Source: Oceanobacillus kimchii X50
Lineage (GTDB): Bacteria; Bacillota; Bacilli; Bacillales; Amphibacillaceae
Assembly (NCBI RefSeq): GCF_000340475.1
Contig: NZ_CM001792.1
Location: 1,758,659 to 1,822,658 of the forward strand
Length of the DNA stretch: 64,000 nucleotides
Direction: 5' to 3'
Shown: in pieces, positions 7,554 to 14,708 of the stretch
How positions within the stretch are numbered: the stretch's first letter is position 1
Layout: each line of letters opens with the position of its first letter
Notes under the pieces: generated by a model
The model's input: the letters and a program-made list of their open reading frames with translations, nothing else
Databases searched by the model: none
What the model was told of the DNA's origin: nothing
Program-made: the position numbers and the translations under genes

Positions 7554-8066
7554 TTAATCGTTTAAACTTGTAAGTGCTTTTTCTTCAGCTGGAATTCGCA
7601 TACTCATTAAAATGAGATGGAAGAATGGAAATATAATCGCTGTCCAATATGCCCCAAACATCATAGGGATAACAAATAATTCAATCCCAACAATTAGATA
7701 GTTTGGATGTTTAATATATTTATAAGGACCACGCTTCACCAATGTACTACCTGGTAAAATAATAATTTTGGTATTCCAGTACTTTCCTAAGGAGGTAATA
7801 CTCCATACTCGAATAAATTGCGTAGTTATAAATAAACCAAACCATAATGGGAAAAGTGCTGGAATTGATGCGTTATTTAAACTTAATTCTGTTATGATAC
7901 TTATAAAAAACAACCCATGAACCATGATAAACCACTTATGCTGCTGCGGCTCTATTTCAACTCCACCCTTTGCTAGCATCCATTGTTCATTTCTTTTTGC
8001 AATTATTAGTTCAATAAGTCGTTGCAGAATAATAAATAAAAACAATATACTTAAGAAGATTTTCAT
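7554..8066 (-). CDS. bpsB: Alkylpyrone O-methyltransferase, isoprenylcysteine carboxyl methyltransferase family (BpsB/YpbQ)
   Basis: An integral membrane methyltransferase of 170 residues with several hydrophobic helices and the C-terminal signature RGPYKYIKHPNYLIVGIEL followed by an Arg/Glu end (RIPAEEKAL), as in the ICMT family. In B. subtilis the equivalent gene, coupled to the type III polyketide synthase, methylates alkylpyrones to their methyl ethers. The ATG at 8064-8066 overlaps the synthase stop codon (ATGA), indicating translational coupling; a GTG 12 bases earlier sits on the ribosome-binding site and is unlikely. Assignment of substrate is from the family and neighbour, not from the sequence itself. 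Confidence 0.85.
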   Translation of the reverse strand: MKIFLSILFLFIILQRLIELIIAKRNEQWMLAKGGVEIEPQQHKWFIMVHGLFFISIITELSLNNASIPALFPLWFGLFITTQFIRVWSITSLGKYWNTKIIILPGSTLVKRGPYKYIKHPNYLIVGIELFVIPMMFGAYWTAIIFPFFHLILMSMRIPAEEKALTSLND

Positions 8067-9154
8067 ACGTTTTTCCACTCCGCAAATAATAATTCAGAAC
8101 TAAATCCGGGGCCTAATGCACTTATTATACTCCGCTCCCCTTCTTCTATTCCTTTCTTCATCCATTCACGAATGACATAAAATACAGTAACAGATGACAT
8201 ATTTCCATGCTTTTTTAATACCTCATAGGAATAATGTAGTTTCTCCGAAGTGCATGGAACTACTTCTTCCATTGCCTCCATTACCTTTCTTCCACCAGGA
8301 TGAGCAATAAAGGATTGTATATCTTCACTTGTATATTGAATAGTTTGGAGAAATTCAGCGATATGTTTCTTCCAAAAAGAATGTACTAATGCTGGGATGC
8401 TTTTTTTAAATATGACTTCAAAACCTGTATCTCTTACATTCCACCCCATAATATCTTCACTGTGTTTCTTTAATAAGGAACTCTGTTCATGTAATTGTAA
8501 TTTTGTCCCTTTTAAATGATTACAGTATTGTGAATTTTCTCCCATGAGAAGCAATGCACTTGCTCCATCACCAAACAATGCGGTACCAACCATATTGCTT
8601 TTTTTACTATCTTGTTTTTGAAATGTCAGGCTGCATAACTCACAGCAAACGATTAAGGCAATCTTATCTGGATGAGCTTTTGACCAATCCATTGCATTAC
8701 TTAATCCTATCGCTCCACCTGCGCAACCTAATCCCCATAAAGGCATACGCTGTATGTTCTCTCTAAATGGACGCTCATTAATACAACTTACATCTAATGA
8801 AGGCGTCGCAATTCCTGTACTGGAAACAAAAACAATCATATCAACCGCTTCATAAGGAATCGGTTGATGTAAAAAATCAGAATCTGATAAGCATGTATCT
8901 ATTGCATCTAAACAATGCTTTATCGCTTCTGTTTGATAAATATGATTTCTTTCTTCAAAGCTATGATCATCAAAAAACCAAGATGAGTCCACAACAAACT
9001 GCCTTTCCTCTACAGCTGCATGATCAAACACAGGAAGTAGTCGTTCAATTTGTTTTTCAGAATATGAAAATAGTTGCTTAACAATATGTTTCACATCCTG
9101 TTGAGGAATTCTGTGTGGTGGTACGCCTATTCCAACGGAACTTATGTATGTCAT
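8063..9154 (-). CDS. bpsA: Type III polyketide synthase (BpsA, chalcone synthase family)
   Basis: A homodimeric type III polyketide synthase of 363 residues that extends fatty acyl-CoA with malonyl-CoA to make alkylpyrones or resorcinols. The Cys-His-Asn triad is visible: Cys in LWGLGCAGGAIGLS, His in FIAHPGGRKVMEA, Asn in LKKHGNMSSVTV. The GFGPG-like loop near the end reads ALGPGFSSELL. Start is the ATG at 9152-9154 with AAGGTG six bases upstream, not the GTG three codons earlier. It forms an operon with bpsB. The products are probably membrane-associated polyketides; the exact chain is unknown. Confidence 0.93.
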   Translation of the reverse strand: MTYISSVGIGVPPHRIPQQDVKHIVKQLFSYSEKQIERLLPVFDHAAVEERQFVVDSSWFFDDHSFEERNHIYQTEAIKHCLDAIDTCLSDSDFLHQPIPYEAVDMIVFVSSTGIATPSLDVSCINERPFRENIQRMPLWGLGCAGGAIGLSNAMDWSKAHPDKIALIVCCELCSLTFQKQDSKKSNMVGTALFGDGASALLLMGENSQYCNHLKGTKLQLHEQSSLLKKHSEDIMGWNVRDTGFEVIFKKSIPALVHSFWKKHIAEFLQTIQYTSEDIQSFIAHPGGRKVMEAMEEVVPCTSEKLHYSYEVLKKHGNMSSVTVFYVIREWMKKGIEEGERSIISALGPGFSSELLFAEWKNV

Positions 9155-9228
9155 TATATTCACCTTGTTTCATAGGAATTTTTCTTCAAACAGTATTCCC
9201 ATTACAAAATGATTCATACTAGACCTAA

Positions 9229-9309
9229 GAAAAACCTCCTTAAGGTCATGCCTCAAAAGGAAGAATTTAAAAATTCTACTAAGAAGGACAACTACTATGC
9301 AGGAGGTTT
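9229..9309 (-). terminator. Long compound terminator of ypsC
   Basis: On the minus strand AACCTCCT (9301-9308) pairs with AGGAGGTT (9233-9240), followed by TTTTTC. The 60-base interval contains a further small hairpin (AGAATTT with AAATTCT). It lies 8 bases past the ypsC stop. The wide loop makes it less certain than the others. Confidence 0.5.
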
Positions 9310-9316
9310 CAGTTAT

Positions 9317-10444
9317 TTATTCTTTTCTTCCAAAGTATTGGTAATAGTTGGTTTGAATAAAACCATTAAATAGTTTTCTTTTTTTTGTTGCTTTTTTTCC
9401 ATATGCTTGTTCAAATTTATCAAATGCTGTAATGGTGTATACACTCCAAGAAGGTTGTTGATTCATTATTTCCCCGAGATCACGATACATTTTCTCTACT
9501 TCTGCTTTGTCACTAAGCCGTTGTCCATATGGAGGATTTGTAATAATGTAACCATTTGGCTTTTTTATGGACATATCCTTCACTTGCATTTGTTTCCATG
9601 TAATTAATTCTCCTAGTCCAGCTTCTAATGCATTAGCTTTAGATGTTTCAATCATACGATGGTCAATATCACTTCCAACAATATTTAAAGGTTGATCATA
9701 CTTAGCATAATCTTCTGCTTCCTGAAAGGCTTGATCCCAATGTCTTTGACGAATCCATCCCCAATCTTCAGCAGCAAATTCACGATTAAAACCTGGTGCG
9801 ATATTCTGTCCAATTAAAGCAGCTTCTATTAATAATGTACCTGATCCACAAAATGGATCAATTAACGGAAATTCTGGCTTCCAATTGGTTAGTTGAACAA
9901 GAGCAGCAGCCAATGTTTCTTTTAATGGAGCTTCCCCTTGTCCTACTCGATAACCTCTTTTATGTAAACCAGTTCCGGATGTATCTATTGTTAGTGTTAC
10001 TTTATCTTTCAGAATGGATACTTCAGTCTTAAATAAGGCTCCGGTCTCTGTTAATTTATTTATGAGACCATACTTACGTTTTAAACGCTCCACAATTGCT
10101 TTTTTTACTATAGCTTGACAATCTGGAACGCTATATAGTTTTGATTTTACTGATTTCCCAGAAACAGGAACTTGTCCATCTTCTGAAATATAATTTTCCC
10201 AAGGTAACACTTTTGTATTTTCAAACAGTTCATCAAAAGAATAGGCTTCAAATTCTCCTACAATTATTTTCACCCGATCAGCTGAACGGAGCCATAAATT
10301 ACAACGAGGAATCGCTTGAATAGGAGCGTCAAAGAGCACTTTTCCATTCTCAACTTGCACATCATAACCTAAATTTCTAACTTCATCTGCAACAATTGAT
10401 TCTAAACCCATTGCAGTTGTTGCCAATAATCTAACTTGTTTCAT
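9317..10444 (-). CDS. ypsC: THUMP-domain 23S rRNA guanine-N2 methyltransferase family (YpsC, RlmL-like)
   Basis: A 375-residue RNA methyltransferase. The N-terminal part (residues about 1-160) carries a THUMP RNA-binding domain (LLATTAMGLESIVADEVRNLG). The C-terminal Rossmann fold has the SAM site LIDPFCGSGTLLIEAALI and the catalytic motif ITNPPYGQRL, typical of N2-guanine methylation; the E. coli relative RlmL acts on G2445 of 23S rRNA. The ATG at 10442-10444 is nine bases after AAGGAA; an in-frame TTG upstream overlaps that site. It lies next to rnpB and gpsB as in B. subtilis. Confidence 0.9.
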   Translation of the reverse strand: MKQVRLLATTAMGLESIVADEVRNLGYDVQVENGKVLFDAPIQAIPRCNLWLRSADRVKIIVGEFEAYSFDELFENTKVLPWENYISEDGQVPVSGKSVKSKLYSVPDCQAIVKKAIVERLKRKYGLINKLTETGALFKTEVSILKDKVTLTIDTSGTGLHKRGYRVGQGEAPLKETLAAALVQLTNWKPEFPLIDPFCGSGTLLIEAALIGQNIAPGFNREFAAEDWGWIRQRHWDQAFQEAEDYAKYDQPLNIVGSDIDHRMIETSKANALEAGLGELITWKQMQVKDMSIKKPNGYIITNPPYGQRLSDKAEVEKMYRDLGEIMNQQPSWSVYTITAFDKFEQAYGKKATKKRKLFNGFIQTNYYQYFGRKE

Positions 10445-10525
10445 ACGGGATAATTCCTTTCCGTTCAAAAGTAGTATAAGTGTAACATATTTTCATTTGA
10501 GCAACCAAGATAACCTAAATTCATA

Positions 10526-10562
10526 TAAAAAACCCTTGTACAAACAACTTTCATACAAGGGT
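10526..10562 (-). terminator. Terminator of rnpB
   Basis: On the minus strand ACCCTTGTA pairs with TACAAGGGT and is followed by TTTTTT. It starts about 20 bases after the mature RNA end. Confidence 0.88.
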
Positions 10563-10582
10563 AGTTTTATTATATATATTAC

Positions 10583-10989
10583 GTGACCATTAAATGCTCG
10601 ATAAGCCATGTTCTGTACCATTGTACTACAATCGGTGGTCAACCTTGTACGCCGGTTGTAATCATCTATCTACAGACGATAATCTGTCCCTTTTTCGGTT
10701 CTATTTCCCTACTAAAGGATGCCCCTACCATTAATTTGGGTTGCTCACTCGTGGGGTTTACCGCGTTCCACCTAGAATGTTTCCAATCTAGCTACGTCAC
10801 TGTGGCACTTTCAAGAATGAATCCATATTATCAATAGATAACTTAGGGTATCATATCTGCCGTTAGCATTATAGCTACCTTGACTTATGACTTCGTCAAG
10901 CACGAACACTACGAGCATCGCAGCTCGTGTGAGCATGGACTTTCCTCTACATCCAAAATGATGCAGCGATTACATGAGCAATTAATTGA
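10583..10989 (-). ncRNA. rnpB: RNase P RNA, type B
   Basis: The catalytic RNA of RNase P, which trims tRNA 5' leaders. Read on the minus strand it shows the invariant cores: GTAATCGCTGC and GAGGAAAGTCCATGCTC near the 5' end, TTGAAAGTGCCACAGTGACG in the middle, GGTGGAACGCGGTAAACCCC, the ATAGATGATTAC block and the terminal ACATGGCTTATCGAGC. The ends pair (ATTAATTGCTC with GAGCATTTAAT) to form P1. Length is about 407 nt, close to the 401 nt of B. subtilis, and position between ypsC and gpsB is the same. Exact ends are estimated from P1 and the promoter. Confidence 0.96.
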
Positions 10990-10997
10990 CTTGTAAT

Positions 10998-11026
10998 ATC
11001 TTATCATGGCTCTTTCAATAAATCAA
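10998..11026 (-). promoter_or_regulatory. Promoter of rnpB
   Basis: TTGATT (11021-11026) and TAAGAT (10998-11003) on the minus strand, spacing 17, place the start near 10990, matching the predicted 5' end of the RNA. Confidence 0.65.
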
Positions 11027-11043
11027 TATAAAATTATTTCCAT

Positions 11044-11364
11044 TTAGGATTCTTCCTGCTCCGTATAACGCTTGCCAAACACAGCTTTTTCCAAATTAGA
11101 AAGACGCTTTAACACATCATAATTGACTTGGGAAGTTGGTGGTTGTTGCGATCTTGTACGAGATTGCTCTACAGCAGGTGTATTCTGTTTCAGTTTTTCG
11201 TTTTCTGCTTTTAATCGGTCAATCTCTTGTTTGAAATTATCATAATCTTGAATGATGATATCTAAAAATTCGTCTACTTCTTCTTGTGAATATCCTCTGA
11301 TACCGGTTTTGAAGTCCTTTTCTAAAATATCTTTTCCACTTAATTGAATACGATTAACACTCAT
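11044..11364 (-). CDS. gpsB: Cell-cycle protein GpsB
   Basis: A 106-residue cytoplasmic DivIVA-like adaptor that shuttles penicillin-binding protein 1 between division sites and the lateral wall. The N-terminal membrane-binding and PBP-binding part reads KDILEKDFKTGIRGYSQEEVDEFLD, followed by a coiled coil (residues about 35-65), a Gln/Thr-rich linker and a C-terminal trimerising helix (RLSNLEKAVFGKRY). AGAGGTG precedes the ATG. Its partner gene ponA lies about 3.3 kb away in this window. A C-terminal segment shorter than DivIVA proper separates it from that paralogue. Confidence 0.94.
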   Translation of the reverse strand: MSVNRIQLSGKDILEKDFKTGIRGYSQEEVDEFLDIIIQDYDNFKQEIDRLKAENEKLKQNTPAVEQSRTRSQQPPTSQVNYDVLKRLSNLEKAVFGKRYTEQEES

Positions 11365-11472
11365 ATAATCACCTCTTAAATCATTACAAACAATTTTTAA
11401 TTGATAGCTTTCCTTGTCATTATATTTACTGAATATCTACTGAATTAGAACTTTTACTTATTATTATAACAC

Positions 11473-11504
11473 AAAAAAAGAAACTGTTTGCCAGTCTCCT
11501 TCTT
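11473..11504 (-). terminator. Terminator of cdd
   Basis: On the minus strand AGGAGACTG pairs with CAGTTTCTT (with G-T pairs) around GCAAA, followed by seven T residues. Confidence 0.75.
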
Positions 11505-11542
11505 AAAATTAAAAATTCTCCATAGGAATAACAGAGGAATCC

Positions 11543-11947
11543 CTATTGATTATTCTCTAAATCATCTGGTTGAAAAGAAAAAGGTAATAATTCATCTGTT
11601 GTCAACGTTTTTACTTCTTTATTTAAATTCGTTAAATGGATCTTCATTGACGAAGTAAAAAATTCACTCATTACTTGTCGACAAGAACCACAAGGAGGAA
11701 CAGGCCTATTTGTATTGGCCGCTACAGCCATTTCTTCAAATTGAGTCTCTCCTTCAGAAATCGCTTTAAATATAGCCACTCGTTCTGCACAACATGTAAC
11801 AGGATATGCTGCATTTTCAATATTACAACCTGTATAAAGCTTGCCTGATTTTGTTAACAATGCTGCTCCCACTGGAAAAGCCGAATACGGTACATACGCA
11901 CTATCCATCGCCTCCAGAGCAGCGTCTAATAATTGATTCTTGTTCAT
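11543..11947 (-). CDS. cdd: Cytidine deaminase
   Basis: Deaminates cytidine and deoxycytidine in pyrimidine salvage; a small tetrameric zinc enzyme. It has 134 residues. The catalytic segments are present: GCNIENAAYPVTCCAER with the zinc cysteine and glutamate, and PPCGSCRQV with the other two zinc cysteines. The ATG at 11945-11947 is nine bases from AAAGG; an ATG three codons upstream abuts that site. In B. subtilis cdd sits beside era and dgkA, so its place next to gpsB is unusual; I cannot tell whether this is the only copy. Confidence 0.94.
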   Translation of the reverse strand: MNKNQLLDAALEAMDSAYVPYSAFPVGAALLTKSGKLYTGCNIENAAYPVTCCAERVAIFKAISEGETQFEEMAVAANTNRPVPPCGSCRQVMSEFFTSSMKIHLTNLNKEVKTLTTDELLPFSFQPDDLENNQ

Positions 11948-12012
11948 CCACTTCATCCTTTATTAGTAGTGTTCGTTATTATAGATTATTTTGAGAAAAC
12001 TGTAAAGGTCTT

Positions 12013-12366
12013 TTACTGTTCCAAATCGTCTAATAATAGGTCAAACACATATAATATCGAACGATATAACTCCATATAACGCTTCTTTCTTGTATCCATA
12101 TAGTAACTATGCATTAAAAGAAGTTCCATATTTTCTCTTGTCGAAACAACTTGGTTGGGATGAACATTCGCTTTTCTTTCCTTTACCAATATAAGAGCTT
12201 TCTCTTCCCATTGAGCAATTAATTGATAAACTGGAGTGGTCTCCTCCTTTACCATTTGGAAGTAATCTCTATCTTTTCTGTCTTCCGGGGGTTCAGAAGT
12301 CTGATATTTATATTTTAGTTTTTCCAGATCTTTTTTTAATTGTATGGTTATTTCTTTTACATTCAT
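12013..12366 (-). CDS. yppE: YppE family protein (DUF1798)
   Basis: A 117-residue soluble, mostly helical protein of unknown function. The sequence (TIQLKKDLEKLKYKYQTSEPPEDRKDRDYF, here in two parts, followed by VKEETTPVYQLIAQWEEKAL) resembles the YppE family, whose B. subtilis member folds as a helical bundle and lies at the matching place near recU. AAGGGG precedes the ATG by seven bases. It is the next gene downstream of an uncharacterised 73-residue gene. No catalytic residues are evident. Confidence 0.75.
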   Translation of the reverse strand: MNVKEITIQLKKDLEKLKYKYQTSEPPEDRKDRDYFQMVKEETTPVYQLIAQWEEKALILVKERKANVHPNQVVSTRENMELLLMHSYYMDTRKKRYMELYRSILYVFDLLLDDLEQ

Positions 12367-12422
12367 GATATATCCCCTTACCTTGTTATCTAATCATACT
12401 CTATCATGAATGTAGAATAATC

Positions 12423-12644
12423 TCATCCCTTATCGTTGCTACAAATGTTTTCAATAAATGCTTTTGTATGTTCAATTTGAGTGATTTCAGATTGAAATTG
12501 TAACCATACTTCCCTATCCACCTGGACTTTTAATTTGTGATGCATATACGATAATTGTGCTTGAAGTTCGTTCATCTTTGCCTCGGTTTCCTGTTTACTG
12601 TATCCTCTATTGGACATGGAATTTATTTTCTTCATAGCATGCAT
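12423..12644 (-). CDS. Small hypothetical protein, predicted coiled coil, 73 aa
   Basis: I do not recognise this protein. Its 73 residues are hydrophilic and helical; the middle (YSKQETEAKMNELQAQLSYM) has heptad-like spacing suggesting a coiled coil. There is no signal peptide or membrane helix. GGAGAGGTG stands eight bases before the ATG, so it is probably real. It lies 57 bases upstream of yppE on the same strand and is likely co-transcribed with it. Divergent sspM starts 159 bases away. Confidence 0.65.
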   Translation of the reverse strand: MHAMKKINSMSNRGYSKQETEAKMNELQAQLSYMHHKLKVQVDREVWLQFQSEITQIEHTKAFIENICSNDKG

Positions 12645-12802
12645 TATCTCAACACCTCTCCTTTATTATAAATATTAATTCTTTATTCTTGGCTCTTCTC
12701 CCTTCTCTATCGACAAAACTAGAAGTATTGATACAAAACTAGTGATTAAACTCATCAAATGATCAAGATTAGACAAACTAATATAAAAGGAGGTGTCTTT
12801 CA

Positions 12803-12904
12803 TTGCGTAAATCTAAAAAAGAACAAAAAACCGACAAACATTTAAAAAAAGCACCACAAACTGGTGATAAAAAATTAGATGGACCGAATCGTCCGTCTAC
12901 TTAA
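12803..12904 (+). CDS. sspM: Small acid-soluble spore protein M, 33 aa
   Basis: A 33-residue basic peptide ending DKKLDGPNRPST. The terminal LxGPNRPST and Lys-rich body match SspM, a minor spore protein made in the forespore in B. subtilis, where the gene lies in the same neighbourhood (near yppG). The start is TTG, preceded by AAAAGGAGGTG at ideal distance. The gene faces opposite to its neighbours and is followed by a strong inverted repeat. I looked for a sigma-G promoter upstream and found no convincing match. Confidence 0.85.
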   Translation: MRKSKKEQKTDKHLKKAPQTGDKKLDGPNRPST

Positions 12905-12952
12905 TTAAAAAGATGAGAAGTATTGCTTAAAAACCGCATATTAGTTGTATAA

Positions 12953-13013
12953 GCTTAAGAAATATACGTGAATGACTTGTCGCCCAATGATAAGCAGCGT
13001 ATATTTCTTAAGC
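12953..13013. terminator. Long perfect inverted repeat between convergent sspM and yppC
   Basis: Sixteen bases (12953-12968) are exactly complementary to 12998-13013; the 29-base loop can form a second stem (CTTGTC with GATAAG). ATGCTTTT follows on the plus strand. Placed between two convergent genes it is a probable bidirectional terminator. Confidence 0.75.
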
Positions 13014-13064
13014 ATGCTTTTAATTACTTCATGGTGATGACCTATTTTTATTACGCACTATTTC

Positions 13065-14012
13065 TTATATATGAAGTTTTCCATAGAGGTATAATAATTT
13101 CCGTTTAAAGTTAAACTGGTTTTCAATAGGTGAATATTGGGAATCTGGTAAAGGAGTTAACCATTTTTTGTGTACACCCTTCCTTTTTGACCAGTCTTTT
13201 CGAATACTATCTTGATGCTGAACAATTGGATAAAGCTGTCGATATGGTAAACTAACTTCACTTGTAAATTTTCTTTTGCGAAACCTTTCATATTCAAATC
13301 GAGATCCGGTTGGTTCAATCGTTCTAATAAAATCTAAAGTATTTCTGTAAATTATTGGATCACTTAAAATCGTCGCAATTTGTCTACCTGTTTTAATTCG
13401 CCGATTTAAGGAGGTAAAATGATGAATGAATACCCCATAAGATGGTTGGTGCATCGCAGGAATCAATACGGCGTTCATCCATAAAACATTGATTATGTGA
13501 TAAGGCAGGCGATGAAAAACTTCTTTCTTATATTTTGATTTTGTTATTAATGGATGTTCGATAACATTCTGTTCATTAATAATAAGAGCGAGCATTAATC
13601 TTTCTTTATCGTTTGTTTTCCAAAAATAATGCCACTCTCTAATCATAAACCTTGAAACTTGAAAATGTACTAATAAAGGAAATAAAGGCGTTTGAAACTC
13701 TTTCGATAATTCATATACTAGTAATTGAGGATATGCATCAGAGAATATTGTCCAATTTGCACGTTCATAAGTTTGAAATAAATACTCTCTTTCCTCTTTA
13801 CCTAGCATTTTCTTATATGTTGATAAAGTTAGATCGGTCATATTATATCCTGCATTTCGAGATACAACAGTAGCGATTAGAGTCCATAGTATTTCTGGGT
13901 GTTTTTCGTAGTAGGACTGATAAGCTTTCGTTCTAGAAATGTTGTCTAGATTATGTGCTGCTGTTGAATTTGTTATATAATGGATGAGGAAAGAATGTTG
14001 TAGTTTGCTCAT
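13065..14012 (-). CDS. yppC: YppC family protein (DUF2515)
   Basis: A 315-residue protein of the DUF2515 family, named after B. subtilis YppC, which lies at the same place next to recU. The conserved N-terminal part reads NISRTKAYQSYYEKHPEILW, then LIATVVSRNAGYNMTDL, followed by an aromatic-rich region. No signal peptide and no clear membrane helices; function unknown. I use the ATG at 14010-14012 rather than the adjacent TTG; the ribosome-binding site is weak (GTGG). It is divergent from recU, whose start is 87 bases away, so the two share a promoter region. Confidence 0.8.
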   Translation of the reverse strand: MSKLQHSFLIHYITNSTAAHNLDNISRTKAYQSYYEKHPEILWTLIATVVSRNAGYNMTDLTLSTYKKMLGKEEREYLFQTYERANWTIFSDAYPQLLVYELSKEFQTPLFPLLVHFQVSRFMIREWHYFWKTNDKERLMLALIINEQNVIEHPLITKSKYKKEVFHRLPYHIINVLWMNAVLIPAMHQPSYGVFIHHFTSLNRRIKTGRQIATILSDPIIYRNTLDFIRTIEPTGSRFEYERFRKRKFTSEVSLPYRQLYPIVQHQDSIRKDWSKRKGVHKKWLTPLPDSQYSPIENQFNFKRKLLYLYGKLHI

Positions 14013-14099
14013 CAATTACCACATACTTTCTAAAAGAGTTATGAATTATCTTTTGCTTCTTTTCTTAATATCATGCAAAAGAAGCGAGGAGGGATTTTA

Positions 14100-14690
14100 T
14101 TGAATTATCCGAACGGTCAACAAAGATTGGCAATCAACAATGTTGTTCGAAAAAAGGATAATCGTATGTTTAGCAATAGGGGAATGTCCTTAGAGGATGA
14201 TATTAATGTAACAAATGAATTTTACTTGGAAACGAACCAAGCAGTTATACACAAAAAACCAACACCCGTTCAGATTGTTAATGTACATTATCCGAAAAGA
14301 AGCGCAGCAGTAATTACAGAAGCTTATTTTAAACAAGCCTCTACTACTGATTATAATGGTGTTTATAAGGGTAAACATATTGACTTTGAAGCAAAAGAAA
14401 CAAAGAATAAAACATCATTTCCATTAGCTAATATACATGAACATCAAATCAATCATATGCAAAAAGTTATTGATCAACAGGGTATTTGTTTTATGTTAAT
14501 ACGATTTACAGCTCATGATGAGACATACTTATTGGATGCTAGAGTACTTTTAACATTTTGGAATCTAAAGCAAAGTGGCGGAAAAAAATCAATTCCTTAT
14601 GATATGATTAAAAATCAAAGTCAGCTTATTCCATTCCATTATCAGAAAAGAGTAGATTATTTAACTGCTGTAGATAAGCTTTATTTTTAA
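14100..14690 (+). CDS. recU: Holliday junction resolvase RecU
   Basis: RecU cleaves Holliday junctions in recombination and chromosome segregation. The 196-residue protein shows the core [18 protein letters not shown], the block [20 protein letters not shown], then [20 protein letters not shown], which holds the metal-binding Asp-Glu-Lys active site, and the bridging segment HEHQINHM. Start is the TTG at 14100 with GAGGAGGG before it; this gives [10 protein letters not shown], matching the family N-terminus, whereas the ATG at 14073 would add nine codons that include the ribosome-binding site. ponA follows after 18 bases, as in B. subtilis. Confidence 0.94.
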   Translation: MNYPNGQQRLAINNVVRKKDNRMFSNRGMSLEDDINVTNEFYLETNQAVIHKKPTPVQIVNVHYPKRSAAVITEAYFKQASTTDYNGVYKGKHIDFEAKETKNKTSFPLANIHEHQINHMQKVIDQQGICFMLIRFTAHDETYLLDARVLLTFWNLKQSGGKKSIPYDMIKNQSQLIPFHYQKRVDYLTAVDKLYF

Positions 14691-14708
14691 TTACGGAGGT
14701 AGAAACTA

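Noticed and set aside
10583..10837. Plus-strand 84-codon frame in the rnpB region
   Set aside because: It is the complement of RNase P RNA, whose conserved cores are unmistakable on the minus strand.
12661..12802. Sigma-G promoter for sspM
   Set aside because: No pair of elements with proper spacing fits the sigma-G pattern, although the gene type predicts one.
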